From the NCBI RefSeq assembly GCF_015244745.1, contig NZ_JABCQI010000002.1:62001-126000 (forward strand): a stretch of 64,000 bases of DNA, read 5' to 3'. Position numbers and translations under genes: made by a program. Positions within the stretch are counted from its first letter, which is position 1, and each line of letters starts with the position of its first letter. Below, one piece after another: positions 42,730-52,168 of this stretch. Source of the DNA: Gluconobacter cadivus. Lineage in GTDB: Bacteria > Pseudomonadota > Alphaproteobacteria > Acetobacterales > Acetobacteraceae. The notes under the pieces are model-generated. The model was not told the origin of the DNA. It saw only the letters and a list, made by a program, of their open reading frames with translations, and did no database searches.

Positions 42730-44148
42730 ATGACGACAAGCCCGGCTCCCGATCACACCCCGACCCATCAGACAGGGGCCATCAGCGAGGAAGGCTATCA
42801 CAAGGATCTCGGACGCCGTCATGTCCAGATGATCGCTATCGGGGGTGCCATCGGTACAGGGCTGTTCCTTGGAGCAGGCTCACGCCTTCAGATGGCTGGA
42901 CCCTCTCTTGCCATCATCTACGCAGTCTGCGGCGTTTTTTCGTTCCTGATCCTGCGCGCACTGGGCGAGCTGGTCATGTATCGCCCGACCAGCGGCAGCT
43001 TCGTGACCTATGCGCGCGAGTTCCTCGGTGAGCGTGCGGCCTATATGGCGGGCTGGCTGTCCTTCCTGAACTGGGCGATGACCGGCATCGTCGATATCAC
43101 GGCCGTTGCCCTCTATATGCATTACTGGGCGGTTTTCCTGCCGATTCCGCAATGGGTTTTCGCTCTTGTAGCACTGACGATCGTCGGCACCATGAACATG
43201 ATCGGTGTGCGCTACTTCGGCGAGATGGAGTTCTGGTTCTCCCTCATCAAAGTCGTAGCACTAACGCTTTTCCTGATTGCAGGCGCCCTCATTCTCGGCA
43301 CGCGCATGCCGGTGGCCGGCCACACGACAGGCTTTCACCTGATTACTGAAAACGGCGGTATCTTCCCGCATGGACTGTTCTCAGCCCTCATGCTGCTTCA
43401 GGGCGTGGTGTTCGCCTATTCCGGCATCGAGCTGCTGGGGACAGCCGCAGGCGAATGCGAGGATGCCCGTGAAATCCTCCCGCGCGCTGTCAACAGTGTG
43501 ATCTGGCGCATTGCCCTGTTCTATGTCGGCTCGGTTATCCTACTGGTCTGCCTGCTGCCCTGGACCGAATATCATGCTGGCACCAGCCCGTTCGTGACGT
43601 TCTTTCAGGCGCTTGGCATTCCGGGCATCGGCACCATCATGAACATCGTGGTGCTGACGGCCGCGCTTTCCAGCCTCAATTCCGGCCTGTATTCCACTGG
43701 GCGGGTCCTTCGGGCGCTGTCCCTCGGTGGGTCCGGCCCCCGGGCCCTGAGCAGGCTGAACAAAAGCTCCGTGCCTTATGTCGGTATTCTCACCACTCTG
43801 GGCGTGTATCTGGTGGGCGTGATGCTGAACTATCTCATCCCGTCCCGTGTATTTGAAATCGTCCTGAACTTTTCGGCACTGGGCATCATCAGCACGTGGG
43901 GCTTCATCCTGTTGTGCCAGCTCCGCCTGCGGGCTGCGATCAACCGTGGAGACATCATGCCGACGGGCTTCAACATGCCCGGCGCGCCTTACACGACATG
44001 GGCGACGCTGGGTTTTCTGGGCTTCGTTCTGGTCATGATGGCCTTCGACTACCCGGACGGCACGATCACGATCGGCGCCATCCCGCTGATCGGCGCCGTG
44101 CTGATCGGGGGCTGGTGCCTGCTGGATCGCAGCCGCCGCCACGGCTGA
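42730..44148 (+). CDS. Amino acid permease (APC superfamily, AAT family)
   Basis: This 472-residue inner-membrane protein has 12 helices. KDLGRRHVQMIAIGGAIGTG and LFLGAGSRLQMAGPSLAI near the N-terminus are the AAT family signature that includes GabP, AnsP, ProY and LysP; VFAYSGIELLGTAAGECED follows in TM6. It imports an amino acid with H+. AGGA lies 7 bases before ATG 42730; an upstream ATG at 42640 would add a Pro/Thr-rich tail and is less likely. A terminator closes the gene. The preferred amino acid is unknown. Confidence 0.92.
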   Translation: MTTSPAPDHTPTHQTGAISEEGYHKDLGRRHVQMIAIGGAIGTGLFLGAGSRLQMAGPSLAIIYAVCGVFSFLILRALGELVMYRPTSGSFVTYAREFLGERAAYMAGWLSFLNWAMTGIVDITAVALYMHYWAVFLPIPQWVFALVALTIVGTMNMIGVRYFGEMEFWFSLIKVVALTLFLIAGALILGTRMPVAGHTTGFHLITENGGIFPHGLFSALMLLQGVVFAYSGIELLGTAAGECEDAREILPRAVNSVIWRIALFYVGSVILLVCLLPWTEYHAGTSPFVTFFQALGIPGIGTIMNIVVLTAALSSLNSGLYSTGRVLRALSLGGSGPRALSRLNKSSVPYVGILTTLGVYLVGVMLNYLIPSRVFEIVLNFSALGIISTWGFILLCQLRLRAAINRGDIMPTGFNMPGAPYTTWATLGFLGFVLVMMAFDYPDGTITIGAIPLIGAVLIGGWCLLDRSRRHG

Positions 44149-44174
44149 CCCCGTTTTTCCGGCTTTTGGCATTA

Positions 44175-44204
44175 AAAAAGGGCGCTCCGCAAAGCGCCCT
44201 TTTT
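44175..44204. terminator. Bidirectional rho-independent terminator
   Basis: AAAAAGGGCGCT and AGCGCCCTTTTT form a 12-bp stem around CCGCAA, with T tracts on both strands. It separates the permease gene from the convergent prolyl oligopeptidase gene. Confidence 0.9.
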
Positions 44205-44227
44205 CATGTCCGCGTAATTGCGGAGAC

Positions 44228-46336
44228 TTATTTCGCCTGCCCCAGTTCCGACCATAGATACGCATAGCTGAGTGCCTGCGTCTGGGCGATTTCCTTCTGG
44301 CTTGCTCCGAAACCATGACCGCCCGCAACCTGCTCCCAGTAATAATAGGGCAGTTTGAGCTCGCTCATCCGCCATGCGAAACGCCGCGCATGAACCGGGC
44401 CGACACGGTCATCCTTGGTGGTCGTCTCAATGAACGGCACAGGATATTTCACATCGGGCTTGAGGTTCTGAAGCGGCGAAATTCCGCGCAAAAACGCCTT
44501 CTGCTCAGGGATGGAGACCGTTCCATATTCCCCGACCCACGACGCACCCGCCGACATGTGTTCGTAGTTCATCATATCCAGCAACGGCACTTCAATATCA
44601 ACAGCCTTCCAGAAATCCGGATGCTGCGTGAACTCCACGCCCATCAGCAGACCGCCATTGGAACCGCCCTGAATCGCCAGATGCTGCGGCGACGTCACTT
44701 TGCGGTCCATTAGGTCCTTCGCCACGGCAGCAAAGTCGTCATAAATCCGCTGGCGATTGGTCTTCAGACCCGCATCGTGCCAGGCCGGTCCGAATTCTCC
44801 ACCGCCGCGGATATTCGCCAGAACATAAACTCCGCCGCGCGCCAGCCAGTTATTACCGATCCCGGCCGAATAGAACGGGAAGAGCGGCACTTCAAACCCG
44901 CCATAAGCGTAAAGAAGTGTCGGGTTGGTTCCATCCAGCGCCATGTCCCGGGGATGGACGATAAAATACGGGATGCTGGTGCCATCCTTCGAACGAACTT
45001 CCTGCTGTTCCACCGCCATCTTCGAGGCATCGAACTGCGCTGGCAGCGTATGGAGCTTCTGGACCGAAGCCGTATCGCTGTTGATCTCCCAAAGCGTGGT
45101 CGGGCTCAGAAATCCGGTCGAGACGGCATAAGCCACCGGGCTGTCTTCGTCAGTACTGGCAAGTTCAACAGACATGTTCTGCGGCAGAGGCAGATCCCGG
45201 TGCGTGAAGGTCGCCCCCGCAGGCGTGTAGATCGAAATCTTGCCCCGCACATTGTCATAGAGCGTGACGATCAGATGACCATGACTCGTGGACGCCCCCT
45301 CAATCATCTGACGGCCCGTCGGTGCCACCAGAAGTTGGGGTGCGACCGTTGCCGCAGCCGGATCGACCAGCACCACGCTACCCTGTGGGAAGGTCTGCGC
45401 CCCGACCTTCCAGTCTTCCTTAAGCTGGATCACCAGTCGGCCATTGAACAGCCCGGCAACATCCGCCTTCCGGGGAATGGCAATCTGCGTCACCTGACCG
45501 CCCCGATACAGGAACAGCTTCGACGAAAATGCATCCAGACCTTCGCGGATCAGCGTGGCCTGATGCCCTGCGCCGTCATGCAGTACTTCCGGTCCGACTT
45601 CGACGTCCTTCCGGTTTCCAGTAAAGACCGTCTGCGCCTGATCGAGAGACTGGCCGCGCTTGAGAAGCTTCACGATGTACGGGTAGGACGATTCCGTCAC
45701 ATCTGCAGACGTCCAGGGATAGCTGACCAGAAGCGTGTCACGGTCCAGCCAGCTCGAATCCTGCTTGGCATGCGGAAGATTGAACCCGCCTTCAACGAAT
45801 TTGCCAGTCCGCAGATCGAATTCCCGCACGGTCTTGGCATCCTCGCCACCGTCGGAAAGATGAAGCAGGCAGAGATTCTGCTGGCTGTGCAGGCAGTCCA
45901 CCCCACCATAGACCCAGTTGCGCTTTTCCTTCGCCGCCAGCGCATCCAGATCCAGCGCGACGGTCCATTCCGGATGATCGGTCGCATAGGAATCCGGGGT
46001 CGTCCGGCGCAGGACACCCCGCAGATGTCGGTCATCCCGCCAGAAATTATAGATCATCCCGTCGATCTGGATGGGAGAGGCGAGGCGATCATGCGTCTGA
46101 AGCAGTTTCAGGGACGTCGCATACAGGCTCTGGTAAAGCGGACCATGCCCCAGAAGGCGCAGGGTACGATCGTTCTGATCCTTCACCCAGGCCATCGCCT
46201 GCGCGCCATTAATGTCGCTCAGCCAGGCAGGAATAGTGTCGGGAACATCCGCCGCATGAAGCGGCGTGAACATGCTGCCCGTCAACAGAACGGCCAGAGC
46301 GGCCCGGTGAAAACTGCGGAAAACTGTCACAGTCAC
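44228..46336 (-). CDS. Prolyl oligopeptidase family serine peptidase, exported
   Basis: This protein of about 702 residues has a signal peptide (FHRAALAVLLTGSMFTPLHA), a seven-bladed beta-propeller (about 60-430) and an alpha/beta hydrolase domain. The catalytic residues lie in GGSNGGLLMG (Ser559), ETTTKDDRVGP (Asp) and GGHGFG (His). It cleaves short peptides after proline in the periplasm. GTGs at 46336 and 46330 are candidate starts after AGAAGG; no ATG fits. It begins 31 bases after phoR on the same strand and may be read through from the pho operon. Confidence 0.92.
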   Translation of the reverse strand: MTVTVFRSFHRAALAVLLTGSMFTPLHAADVPDTIPAWLSDINGAQAMAWVKDQNDRTLRLLGHGPLYQSLYATSLKLLQTHDRLASPIQIDGMIYNFWRDDRHLRGVLRRTTPDSYATDHPEWTVALDLDALAAKEKRNWVYGGVDCLHSQQNLCLLHLSDGGEDAKTVREFDLRTGKFVEGGFNLPHAKQDSSWLDRDTLLVSYPWTSADVTESSYPYIVKLLKRGQSLDQAQTVFTGNRKDVEVGPEVLHDGAGHQATLIREGLDAFSSKLFLYRGGQVTQIAIPRKADVAGLFNGRLVIQLKEDWKVGAQTFPQGSVVLVDPAAATVAPQLLVAPTGRQMIEGASTSHGHLIVTLYDNVRGKISIYTPAGATFTHRDLPLPQNMSVELASTDEDSPVAYAVSTGFLSPTTLWEINSDTASVQKLHTLPAQFDASKMAVEQQEVRSKDGTSIPYFIVHPRDMALDGTNPTLLYAYGGFEVPLFPFYSAGIGNNWLARGGVYVLANIRGGGEFGPAWHDAGLKTNRQRIYDDFAAVAKDLMDRKVTSPQHLAIQGGSNGGLLMGVEFTQHPDFWKAVDIEVPLLDMMNYEHMSAGASWVGEYGTVSIPEQKAFLRGISPLQNLKPDVKYPVPFIETTTKDDRVGPVHARRFAWRMSELKLPYYYWEQVAGGHGFGASQKEIAQTQALSYAYLWSELGQAK

Positions 46337-46367
46337 AATACCTTCTGATTGTTTCAGAAAGAAACTG

Positions 46368-47663
46368 TCATTCCACCAGCGAAACCGCAAGTGTCGCCCC
46401 CGCAGGGGGCAGCCAGACCAGACAGGTCGTCCCCTTGCCCGGCGCGCTCGCAATCCGCAGACGCCCACCATGCCGGTCCAGAATATGCCGCACGATAGAC
46501 AGACCCAGGCCCGTCCCCTGCCCGGCTCCATCGGTCGGCGCACCAACACGATAAAAACGCTCGGTCAGGCGCGGCAGATGATGGGCCTCCATCCCACAGC
46601 CATTGTCCTCGATCCCGAGAATGACGCCCCCATCCGCAGGCCACCGATCATCGGGGATGACGGCGCGCCGGGCCGACAATGTGATGGTCAGAGGCTCGTC
46701 TTCCTTTGCACCATAGCGCAGGGCATTTTCGATCAGGTTGAGCAGCACCTGGACCATTTCGTCCTCGTCGGCCCGCACCATGAGGTCGTCTTCGATTTCG
46801 AGAGTCAGCGTGCGTCCTTCCCGCTCGAAACGCGGCGCGACCTCCCCGAGCACAACCGCCATCAGATCCGCCACATCCACCAGATCGCGCGGGCGCTGAT
46901 GCTCGTGCGCCTGTACACGCGACAGATACAGAAGGCGGTCGATCAGGCGCTTTAACCGCTCGGACTGCTGACGCATGATATCGAGAAACTGCTGTCGCAT
47001 GACTGGATTTTCCCCGGCCGCGCCCTGCAATGCGTCAATAAATCCGCTCAGCGACGCCAGCGGCGTACGCAGTTCGTGGCTGGCATGCGCCACAAAGTCC
47101 GTCCGCATCCGATCCGCAGCCCGCGCCTCGCTATGATCGTTCAGCACGACCAGAACACGCTTGTCCTGCCCCTTGCCGCCCGGCAGACGGCGCAGCATCA
47201 GGTGAAGCGTTCGCGGAACCGGGACATCAAGCGTGAACGTCGTCGAGCAGACAGGCGGCAAGTCACTCCGGCTGCTACTCTCCCCTATCCCGGACGGTGC
47301 CGGAACGCGCAGTGCCGCTGAGAGGGCCGAACGGGCCGCCGGATGACGCAGGATCGCGCCCACCGTTTCCCCGAACTGGGACGCCGCCTCTTCATTGACC
47401 TGCACGATCGCCCCCAGCCCATCCAGAACCACGGCACAGGCGGGCAACGGATCGACCGGCAGATCGGCCGGAGAGACAGGTTTCAGATAATCGTCAGGAG
47501 GCGAAGTCGGAACGCGCGGCTGCCGCAGCAGGAGCCAGACCGCCAGCACCCATCCCGCGAGCGCCACACAGACGAGAACCATGCCCACCTGCAAAGGCAG
47601 CGTGTCCGCTACAGGCGGAAGTCCCCCTCCCGGCAGCGCTCCGGAAAGTGCTCCCGACGGCAC
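46368..47663 (-). CDS. phoR: Phosphate regulon sensor histidine kinase PhoR
   Basis: This 431-residue kinase has one N-terminal membrane helix (about 25-47), a PAS-like domain (about 70-180), HisKA with phosphoacceptor His196 in AHASHELRTPLASLSG, and HATPase_c (LLNLIENALRYGAKED, GIEDNGCGME, GTGLGLSIVRHIL). It phosphorylates PhoB when phosphate is scarce and is held inactive by the Pst-PhoU complex. It starts 3 bases after phoB. Only one clear membrane helix is seen; two are usual. Confidence 0.93.
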   Translation of the reverse strand: MPSGALSGALPGGGLPPVADTLPLQVGMVLVCVALAGWVLAVWLLLRQPRVPTSPPDDYLKPVSPADLPVDPLPACAVVLDGLGAIVQVNEEAASQFGETVGAILRHPAARSALSAALRVPAPSGIGESSSRSDLPPVCSTTFTLDVPVPRTLHLMLRRLPGGKGQDKRVLVVLNDHSEARAADRMRTDFVAHASHELRTPLASLSGFIDALQGAAGENPVMRQQFLDIMRQQSERLKRLIDRLLYLSRVQAHEHQRPRDLVDVADLMAVVLGEVAPRFEREGRTLTLEIEDDLMVRADEDEMVQVLLNLIENALRYGAKEDEPLTITLSARRAVIPDDRWPADGGVILGIEDNGCGMEAHHLPRLTERFYRVGAPTDGAGQGTGLGLSIVRHILDRHGGRLRIASAPGKGTTCLVWLPPAGATLAVSLVE

Positions 47664-47666
47664 CCG

Positions 47667-48389
47667 TCAGGCGCCGTCCGTCGTCGGGCCGTCATCCAGC
47701 GCATAACCGGCCGCACGCACGGTCCGCACCAGATCCATCTCGCCCGGTCCGTTGATGGCCTTGCGCAGACGCCGGATATGGACATCGATCGTCCGGATCT
47801 CGACATGAATGTTCTGCCCCCAGATCCGGCGCAGCAGGTCCTCGCGGGAGAACACCTTGCGCGGATTGCGGATCAGCAGGTCCAGCAGGCGGTATTCCGT
47901 CGGCCCCAGAGACAGCATCCGCCCGCCACGCTCCACGCGGTGCGTTTCGGGGTCAAGCGTGATATCCGCAAAAGACAGACGGTCGTAGGAAGACTGGTGC
48001 CGTCGCAGCAGGGCGCGCAGACGCGCATCAAGCGTATCGACACTGCACGGCTTCATCAGATAATCGTCCGCACCCGTGTCCAAGCCACGGATCGCATCCT
48101 GCTCGGCCGAACGCGCCGTCAGCAACAGCACCGGCACGTCACGCAGCGCAGGATTGGCCCGGATGCGACGGCACACATCCAGTCCGGAGAGACCCGGAAG
48201 CATCCAGTCCAGCACGACGGCGTCAGGGCGGGACGTCTCAAGCGCCAGAAGCGCAGCTTCTCCATCTTCCGCCGTCTCGACGCGATAACCGCGCTGTTCG
48301 AGATTGTAGCAGGTCATCAGCAGCAGGGCAGGATCGTCCTCGACGAGAAGAACGAGCCCCTTGGCACGTGCGGGGGATGGGCTCTTCAC
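47667..48389 (-). CDS. phoB: Phosphate regulon response regulator PhoB
   Basis: This 240-residue OmpR-family regulator has receiver residues Glu17-Asp18-Asp19, phosphoacceptor Asp61 in AVVLDWMLPG and Lys in YLMKPCS, and a winged-helix DNA-binding domain (about 140-235: LSLGPTEYRLLDLLIRNPRK, VEIRTIDVHIRRLRKAI). It binds Pho boxes such as the one upstream of pstC in this window. It overlaps phoU by 4 bases and precedes phoR. Confidence 0.95.
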   Translation of the reverse strand: MKSPSPARAKGLVLLVEDDPALLLMTCYNLEQRGYRVETAEDGEAALLALETSRPDAVVLDWMLPGLSGLDVCRRIRANPALRDVPVLLLTARSAEQDAIRGLDTGADDYLMKPCSVDTLDARLRALLRRHQSSYDRLSFADITLDPETHRVERGGRMLSLGPTEYRLLDLLIRNPRKVFSREDLLRRIWGQNIHVEIRTIDVHIRRLRKAINGPGEMDLVRTVRAAGYALDDGPTTDGA

Positions 48390-49120
48390 CGAACGTCCGG
48401 CTCCTGCATCGTTTCCGTCACCGTCAGGGCGGAAGCCGGGCCACCGCGCGGACGCAGGGACGGCAGATTATCGCCCGTCACGGCGTAGAAAACGCGCTCG
48501 GCGATATTGGTCGCATGATCGCCGATCCGCTCAAGGTTCTTGGCGATGAACAACAGTTCCGTGCAGGCACGGATATTGCGGGCATCTTCCATCATGTACG
48601 TCACGAGTTCACGGAACAGAGCTGTGTAATATTCATCCACCGCACGGTCCGAGTGCCAGACTTCCATGGCCCGGTTGGAATCCTGCTGCGTAATCGCATC
48701 AATCGAACGGCGCAGGTTTTCCTGCACGAGGCGTCCCATGCTGCGTAGACCCGAGAGCGAAATCTGGTTTTCCGGCATCCGGATCCGCAGCGAACGGCGC
48801 GCGATGGAAGACGCATAATCGCCAATCCGCTCCAGGTCGCCCGTAATTTTCAGCGCTGCCACGATCTCGCGAAGATCGCCCGCCATCGGGCTTCGCAGCG
48901 CCAGAAGACGGATGGAAAGACCTTCGACCTCACGTTCGAGCTGGTCCACTTCCGGGTCCTGCCGCGCCGCTGCATCGGCGGCTTCCTCGTTACGGTCCGC
49001 AATGGCGGACAGCGCGAGGGCAACCTGATTTTCCACGATGCCGCCCATCTGCGCCATCATGGAGCGGAGCTGGCCCAGCTCCTGTTCGTAGCTTTTGACG
49101 ATGTGAGATCTGTCAGCCAT
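48386..49120 (-). CDS. phoU: Phosphate signalling protein PhoU
   Basis: This 244-residue all-helical cytoplasmic protein has two PhoU three-helix bundles with the metal-binding ExxxD-type motifs RIGDYASSIARRSL and RIGDHATNIAERVF. It couples Pst transport to PhoR inhibition. It lies 6 bases after pstB and overlaps phoB by 4 bases. Confidence 0.96.
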   Translation of the reverse strand: MADRSHIVKSYEQELGQLRSMMAQMGGIVENQVALALSAIADRNEEAADAAARQDPEVDQLEREVEGLSIRLLALRSPMAGDLREIVAALKITGDLERIGDYASSIARRSLRIRMPENQISLSGLRSMGRLVQENLRRSIDAITQQDSNRAMEVWHSDRAVDEYYTALFRELVTYMMEDARNIRACTELLFIAKNLERIGDHATNIAERVFYAVTGDNLPSLRPRGGPASALTVTETMQEPDVR

Positions 49121-49126
49121 GACGCG

Positions 49127-49957
49127 TTATCCAAACCTGCCGGTGATGTAGTCCTGAGTCTGCTGCTGCTTCGGATTGGTGAACATCCGGTCCGCGCTGT
49201 CCACTTCGATCAGACGCCCCATGTAGAAGAACGCTACCTGATCCGCACAGCGTGCAGCCTGCTGCATGTTGTGGGTCACGATCGCAATCGTGAACTCCTC
49301 CTTAAGCTCGTCAAGCAGTTCTTCAATACGCGCCGTAGAAATCGGGTCGAGCGCCGAGGTCGGTTCGTCAAGCAGCAGGACTTCAGGCCGCGTCGCAATG
49401 GAACGCGCAATGCACAGACGCTGCTGCTGACCGCCGGAAAGACCGGAAGCAGGAGCGTTCAGACGGTCCCGGACTTCGTTCCACAGCGCCACACGCGTCA
49501 GGACGTCCTGAACGCGCGCATCCATGTCCGCCTTGTTCAGCTTTTCATGCAGACGCACGCCGAACGCGATATTGTCATAGATCGACATCGGAAACGGCGT
49601 CGGCTTCTGGAACACCATACCCACACGCGCACGCAGGATATTCAAGTCCAGATCGTGATCCAGAATATTGCGCCCGTCGAACATCACTTCGCCGGTCGCA
49701 CGCTGGCCAGGATACAAGTCATACATGCGGTTGAAAATTCGCAACAGCGTGGATTTGCCACAGCCGCTCGGCCCGATCATGGCCGTTACCCGACGGGCCT
49801 GAAAATCCACCGAAATGTCGTGCAGGGCGTGGTTTTCGCCGTAATAGAAATTCAGGTTGCGGACAGCCAGCGCCACTTCAGGGATCTTCGCCGCCTGCGG
49901 ATCAGTCTTGGTCATCATGGAATCCTGTGTCATCCCCTGCAGTGTTCCCGAGGTCAT
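49127..49957 (-). CDS. pstB: Phosphate ABC transporter ATPase PstB
   Basis: This 276-residue ATPase has Walker [10 protein letters not shown] (62-70), Q-loop [20 protein letters not shown] with the PstB-specific PTPFPMSI, signature [19 protein letters not shown] and Walker [14 protein letters not shown]. It powers phosphate import through PstA and PstC. Its ATG overlaps the pstA stop by 4 bases. Confidence 0.97.
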   Translation of the reverse strand: MTSGTLQGMTQDSMMTKTDPQAAKIPEVALAVRNLNFYYGENHALHDISVDFQARRVTAMIGPSGCGKSTLLRIFNRMYDLYPGQRATGEVMFDGRNILDHDLDLNILRARVGMVFQKPTPFPMSIYDNIAFGVRLHEKLNKADMDARVQDVLTRVALWNEVRDRLNAPASGLSGGQQQRLCIARSIATRPEVLLLDEPTSALDPISTARIEELLDELKEEFTIAIVTHNMQQAARCADQVAFFYMGRLIEVDSADRMFTNPKQQQTQDYITGRFG

Positions 49958-50826
49958 CCGCGTCGCGCCGAGACGCGGACGGCAATATTGATGGCCAGCA
50001 CACCCATCGTCACCAGAAGCGCACCGGCCCAGGCAAGCTGCACCCAGTCTTCATAGGACGCACCGGCATACTGGTAGATCGTCACCGGCAGGCTCGCCAT
50101 CGGGCGGGTGAGGCTGAAAGACCAGTTCTGGTTGCCCAGCGACGTAAACAACAGCGGCGCCGTCTCACCGCTCACACGGGCCAGCGCAAGAAGAATGCCT
50201 GTCAGGACGCCCGTCTTGGCAGAGCGCAGACATAGAGAAAGCGTCACCCTCCAGCGCGTCGCACCCAGAGCCGCGCCCGCTTCGCGCATGGCGGTCGGGA
50301 CGAGACGCAGCATGTCTTCGGTTGTGCGAACAATAATCGGAACAGCCAGAATGGCCAGAGCAACGGAACCCGCCAGCGCGGAGAAATGTCCGAACGGAGC
50401 CACCATGACCTGATAGACGAACAGACCCACCAGAATGGACGGCACCGACATCAGAACATCCGAGACGAACCTAACGCAGGATGCGAATTTGTTCGTGTCC
50501 GTCCCATATTCCGAAAGATAGATCCCGCATCCGAGCCCGAGCGGCGTCGCGAGCAGCAGGGCCAGAAACGTCTGGATCAGACTGCCCACGATGGCATTCG
50601 CCAGACCGGAAGACGAGCCCGGCGGCCCCATCGGTTTCATGATCGCGGCGGCAGACAGTCCGGCAAGACCACGGGACAGAAGGGTCCACAGAATGGACGC
50701 CAGAACCAGTACGAGGATGCCTGCCATGACCATCCCGAAAGCGGTCGCCACATGATCGGCGCTCCGACGACGGGCCGCACGGGGGTTGGGCTTCCAGCCG
50801 TTTGTGGAGACGACGCTATCGCTCAT
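49954..50826 (-). CDS. pstA: Phosphate ABC transporter permease PstA
   Basis: This 290-residue inner-membrane protein has six helices and the binding-protein-dependent transport loop [20 protein letters not shown], with PstA-type [20 protein letters not shown]. It forms the phosphate channel with PstC. ATG 50826 overlaps the pstC stop by 4 bases (ATGA), which sets the start. Confidence 0.95.
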   Translation of the reverse strand: MSDSVVSTNGWKPNPRAARRRSADHVATAFGMVMAGILVLVLASILWTLLSRGLAGLSAAAIMKPMGPPGSSSGLANAIVGSLIQTFLALLLATPLGLGCGIYLSEYGTDTNKFASCVRFVSDVLMSVPSILVGLFVYQVMVAPFGHFSALAGSVALAILAVPIIVRTTEDMLRLVPTAMREAGAALGATRWRVTLSLCLRSAKTGVLTGILLALARVSGETAPLLFTSLGNQNWSFSLTRPMASLPVTIYQYAGASYEDWVQLAWAGALLVTMGVLAINIAVRVSARRG

Positions 50827-51803
50827 TTCGTATTCCCCCGCAGCATCCGCGCCAGCGCTAGACTGGCGAATGACAACAGCATCAGGATGAAGCCCAGCGC
50901 CAGAAGCGCCGAAAGCCGAAGAGATCCAGCCGGACTTTCCGGGAACTGAAGGGCGATCAGGGACGCGACCGTGCTGCGCGGGGCAAATAGCGACCAGCCG
51001 ACAGCCGTCACGTTCCCGATTACGAAGGTTACAGCCATGGTCTCGCCCAGCGCGCGGCCCATGCCCAGCACGATCGCACCGATCATGCCAGAGCGGGACC
51101 ACGGCACCACAACCTTCCACATCACGTCCCAGCGCGTGGCCCCAAGGCCATAGGCGCTTTCACGCAGCATATTGGGCATCGCCGCGAAGACGTCACGCAT
51201 CACGGCCGTCATGAACGGCGCAATCATGACAGCCAGAACCAGACCGGCCGTCATAAGACCCGTTCCGAACGGCGCACCATGAATGATGAATCTGATGCCC
51301 GGCACATGCTTGAAATGATGGGTCAGGAAAGGCTGGACCGTCCGCGCCATGAAGGGAACGATCGTAAAAAAGCCCCACATACCAAAGATGATCGACGGCA
51401 CGGCGGCCAGAAGCTGCACCGCTGTTCCCACGATGGCGGCAATCCGGGGCGGCGCCATCGCTGTCAGCCAGAACGCCGTGCCAAACGCCAGCGGCAGCGC
51501 AATCGCTACACCGATCAGCGTACTGACAATCGTTCCAAACAACGGTGCCCAGGCACCATAGAGATCCGCGACCGGATTCCAGACATCGCTGAAGGCAAAG
51601 CCCAGACCAAACGTCCGAAACGCCTGGCCTCCCCCAATGCCCATGAGGACCACAAGGCCGCCCAGCACCACGAGAACCAGCAGCGCCGATGCCGCCACCA
51701 GAAAATGGAAGGCGGTATCAGGACCGCTGCGGCGGCTTCCACTTCTGGAAGCACCGGCCGTGTCGCGGGCCTCTTCGGACGGCGTGGCTGTGGCAAGGGT
51801 CAT
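50823..51803 (-). CDS. pstC: Phosphate ABC transporter permease PstC
   Basis: This protein of about 326 residues has six helices with the PstC motifs FGTIVSTLIGVAIALPLAFG, AVPSIIFGMWGFFTIVPF and MLRESAYGLGATRWDVMWKV and MGRALGETMAVTFVIGNV. It is the partner of PstA and the first gene of the pho operon; no pstS precedes it. Start uncertain: ATG 51803 gives a family-typical N-terminus with a weak ribosome site, while ATG 51860 has AGGAGGG 11 bases upstream and a two-codon ORF touching it. A Pho box lies at 51915-51932. Confidence 0.94.
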   Translation of the reverse strand: MTLATATPSEEARDTAGASRSGSRRSGPDTAFHFLVAASALLVLVVLGGLVVLMGIGGGQAFRTFGLGFAFSDVWNPVADLYGAWAPLFGTIVSTLIGVAIALPLAFGTAFWLTAMAPPRIAAIVGTAVQLLAAVPSIIFGMWGFFTIVPFMARTVQPFLTHHFKHVPGIRFIIHGAPFGTGLMTAGLVLAVMIAPFMTAVMRDVFAAMPNMLRESAYGLGATRWDVMWKVVVPWSRSGMIGAIVLGMGRALGETMAVTFVIGNVTAVGWSLFAPRSTVASLIALQFPESPAGSLRLSALLALGFILMLLSFASLALARMLRGNTK

Positions 51804-51914
51804 GCGTGAGAAGCTCTGACTTGAAAAACGGGCATTATCCGGCGACCGAAGCCACCACATCAGTGCATTAGCCCTCCTGTCAGGGAAGAACAACCGGAAC
51901 AGGAACGACACCGG

Positions 51915-51932
51915 ATGAAAGATTTATGTCAT
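51915..51932 (-). promoter_or_regulatory. Pho box upstream of pstC
   Basis: On the minus strand ATGACATAAATCTTTCAT matches 15 of 18 positions of the PhoB consensus CTGTCATAAATCTGTCAY, including the AT-rich centre and both TCA/ACA-type half cores. It lies 55 to 112 bases before the candidate pstC starts, as expected for PhoB taking the place of a -35 element. Confidence 0.75.
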
Positions 51933-52115
51933 CACCGCACCAAATGCCTGAAACAGGCCTTGGCAAACCTTGGAAAAAGCCGGGGATGAGGGCCTGTTCC
52001 AAAACAGAAAACCATCAGGTCAGAAATGGGAACACCTTCAACGGAACCTCCCTAAGGATAACACGTTTGGGACACTGACAGCCCCGCATCAAGCGGAGTG
52101 CCAAGACATCTCAGC

Positions 52116-52149
52116 GGCTCTGACGGCCCCCTGAAACGGGCCGTGAGCC
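52116..52149 (+). promoter_or_regulatory. 5'-UTR hairpin directly upstream of the dps ribosome site
   Basis: GGCTC-TG-ACGGCCC pairs with GGGCCGT-GAGCC around the loop CCTGAAAC: 12 bp with one 2-base bulge. It ends 7 bases before AGGAG (52157-52161). No T run follows, so it is more likely an mRNA stabiliser or translation modulator than a terminator. Confidence 0.55.
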
Positions 52150-52168
52150 AATGCTCAGGAGTATTCTC

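Larger units (their letters stand above)
51804..52168. other. 365-base divergent control region between pstC and dps
   Basis: This spacer holds the pstC promoter region with a Pho box, a two-codon ORF (ATG CAC TGA at 51860-51868, minus strand), an 8-bp inverted repeat AACAGGCC...GGCCTGTT (51952-51959, 51991-51998) and a 12-bp hairpin just before the dps ribosome site. No gene is seen in it. Confidence 0.7.

Noticed and set aside
44777-46348. Plus-strand open frame of 523 codons
   Set aside because: It lies opposite the prolyl oligopeptidase gene and has shadow-frame composition.
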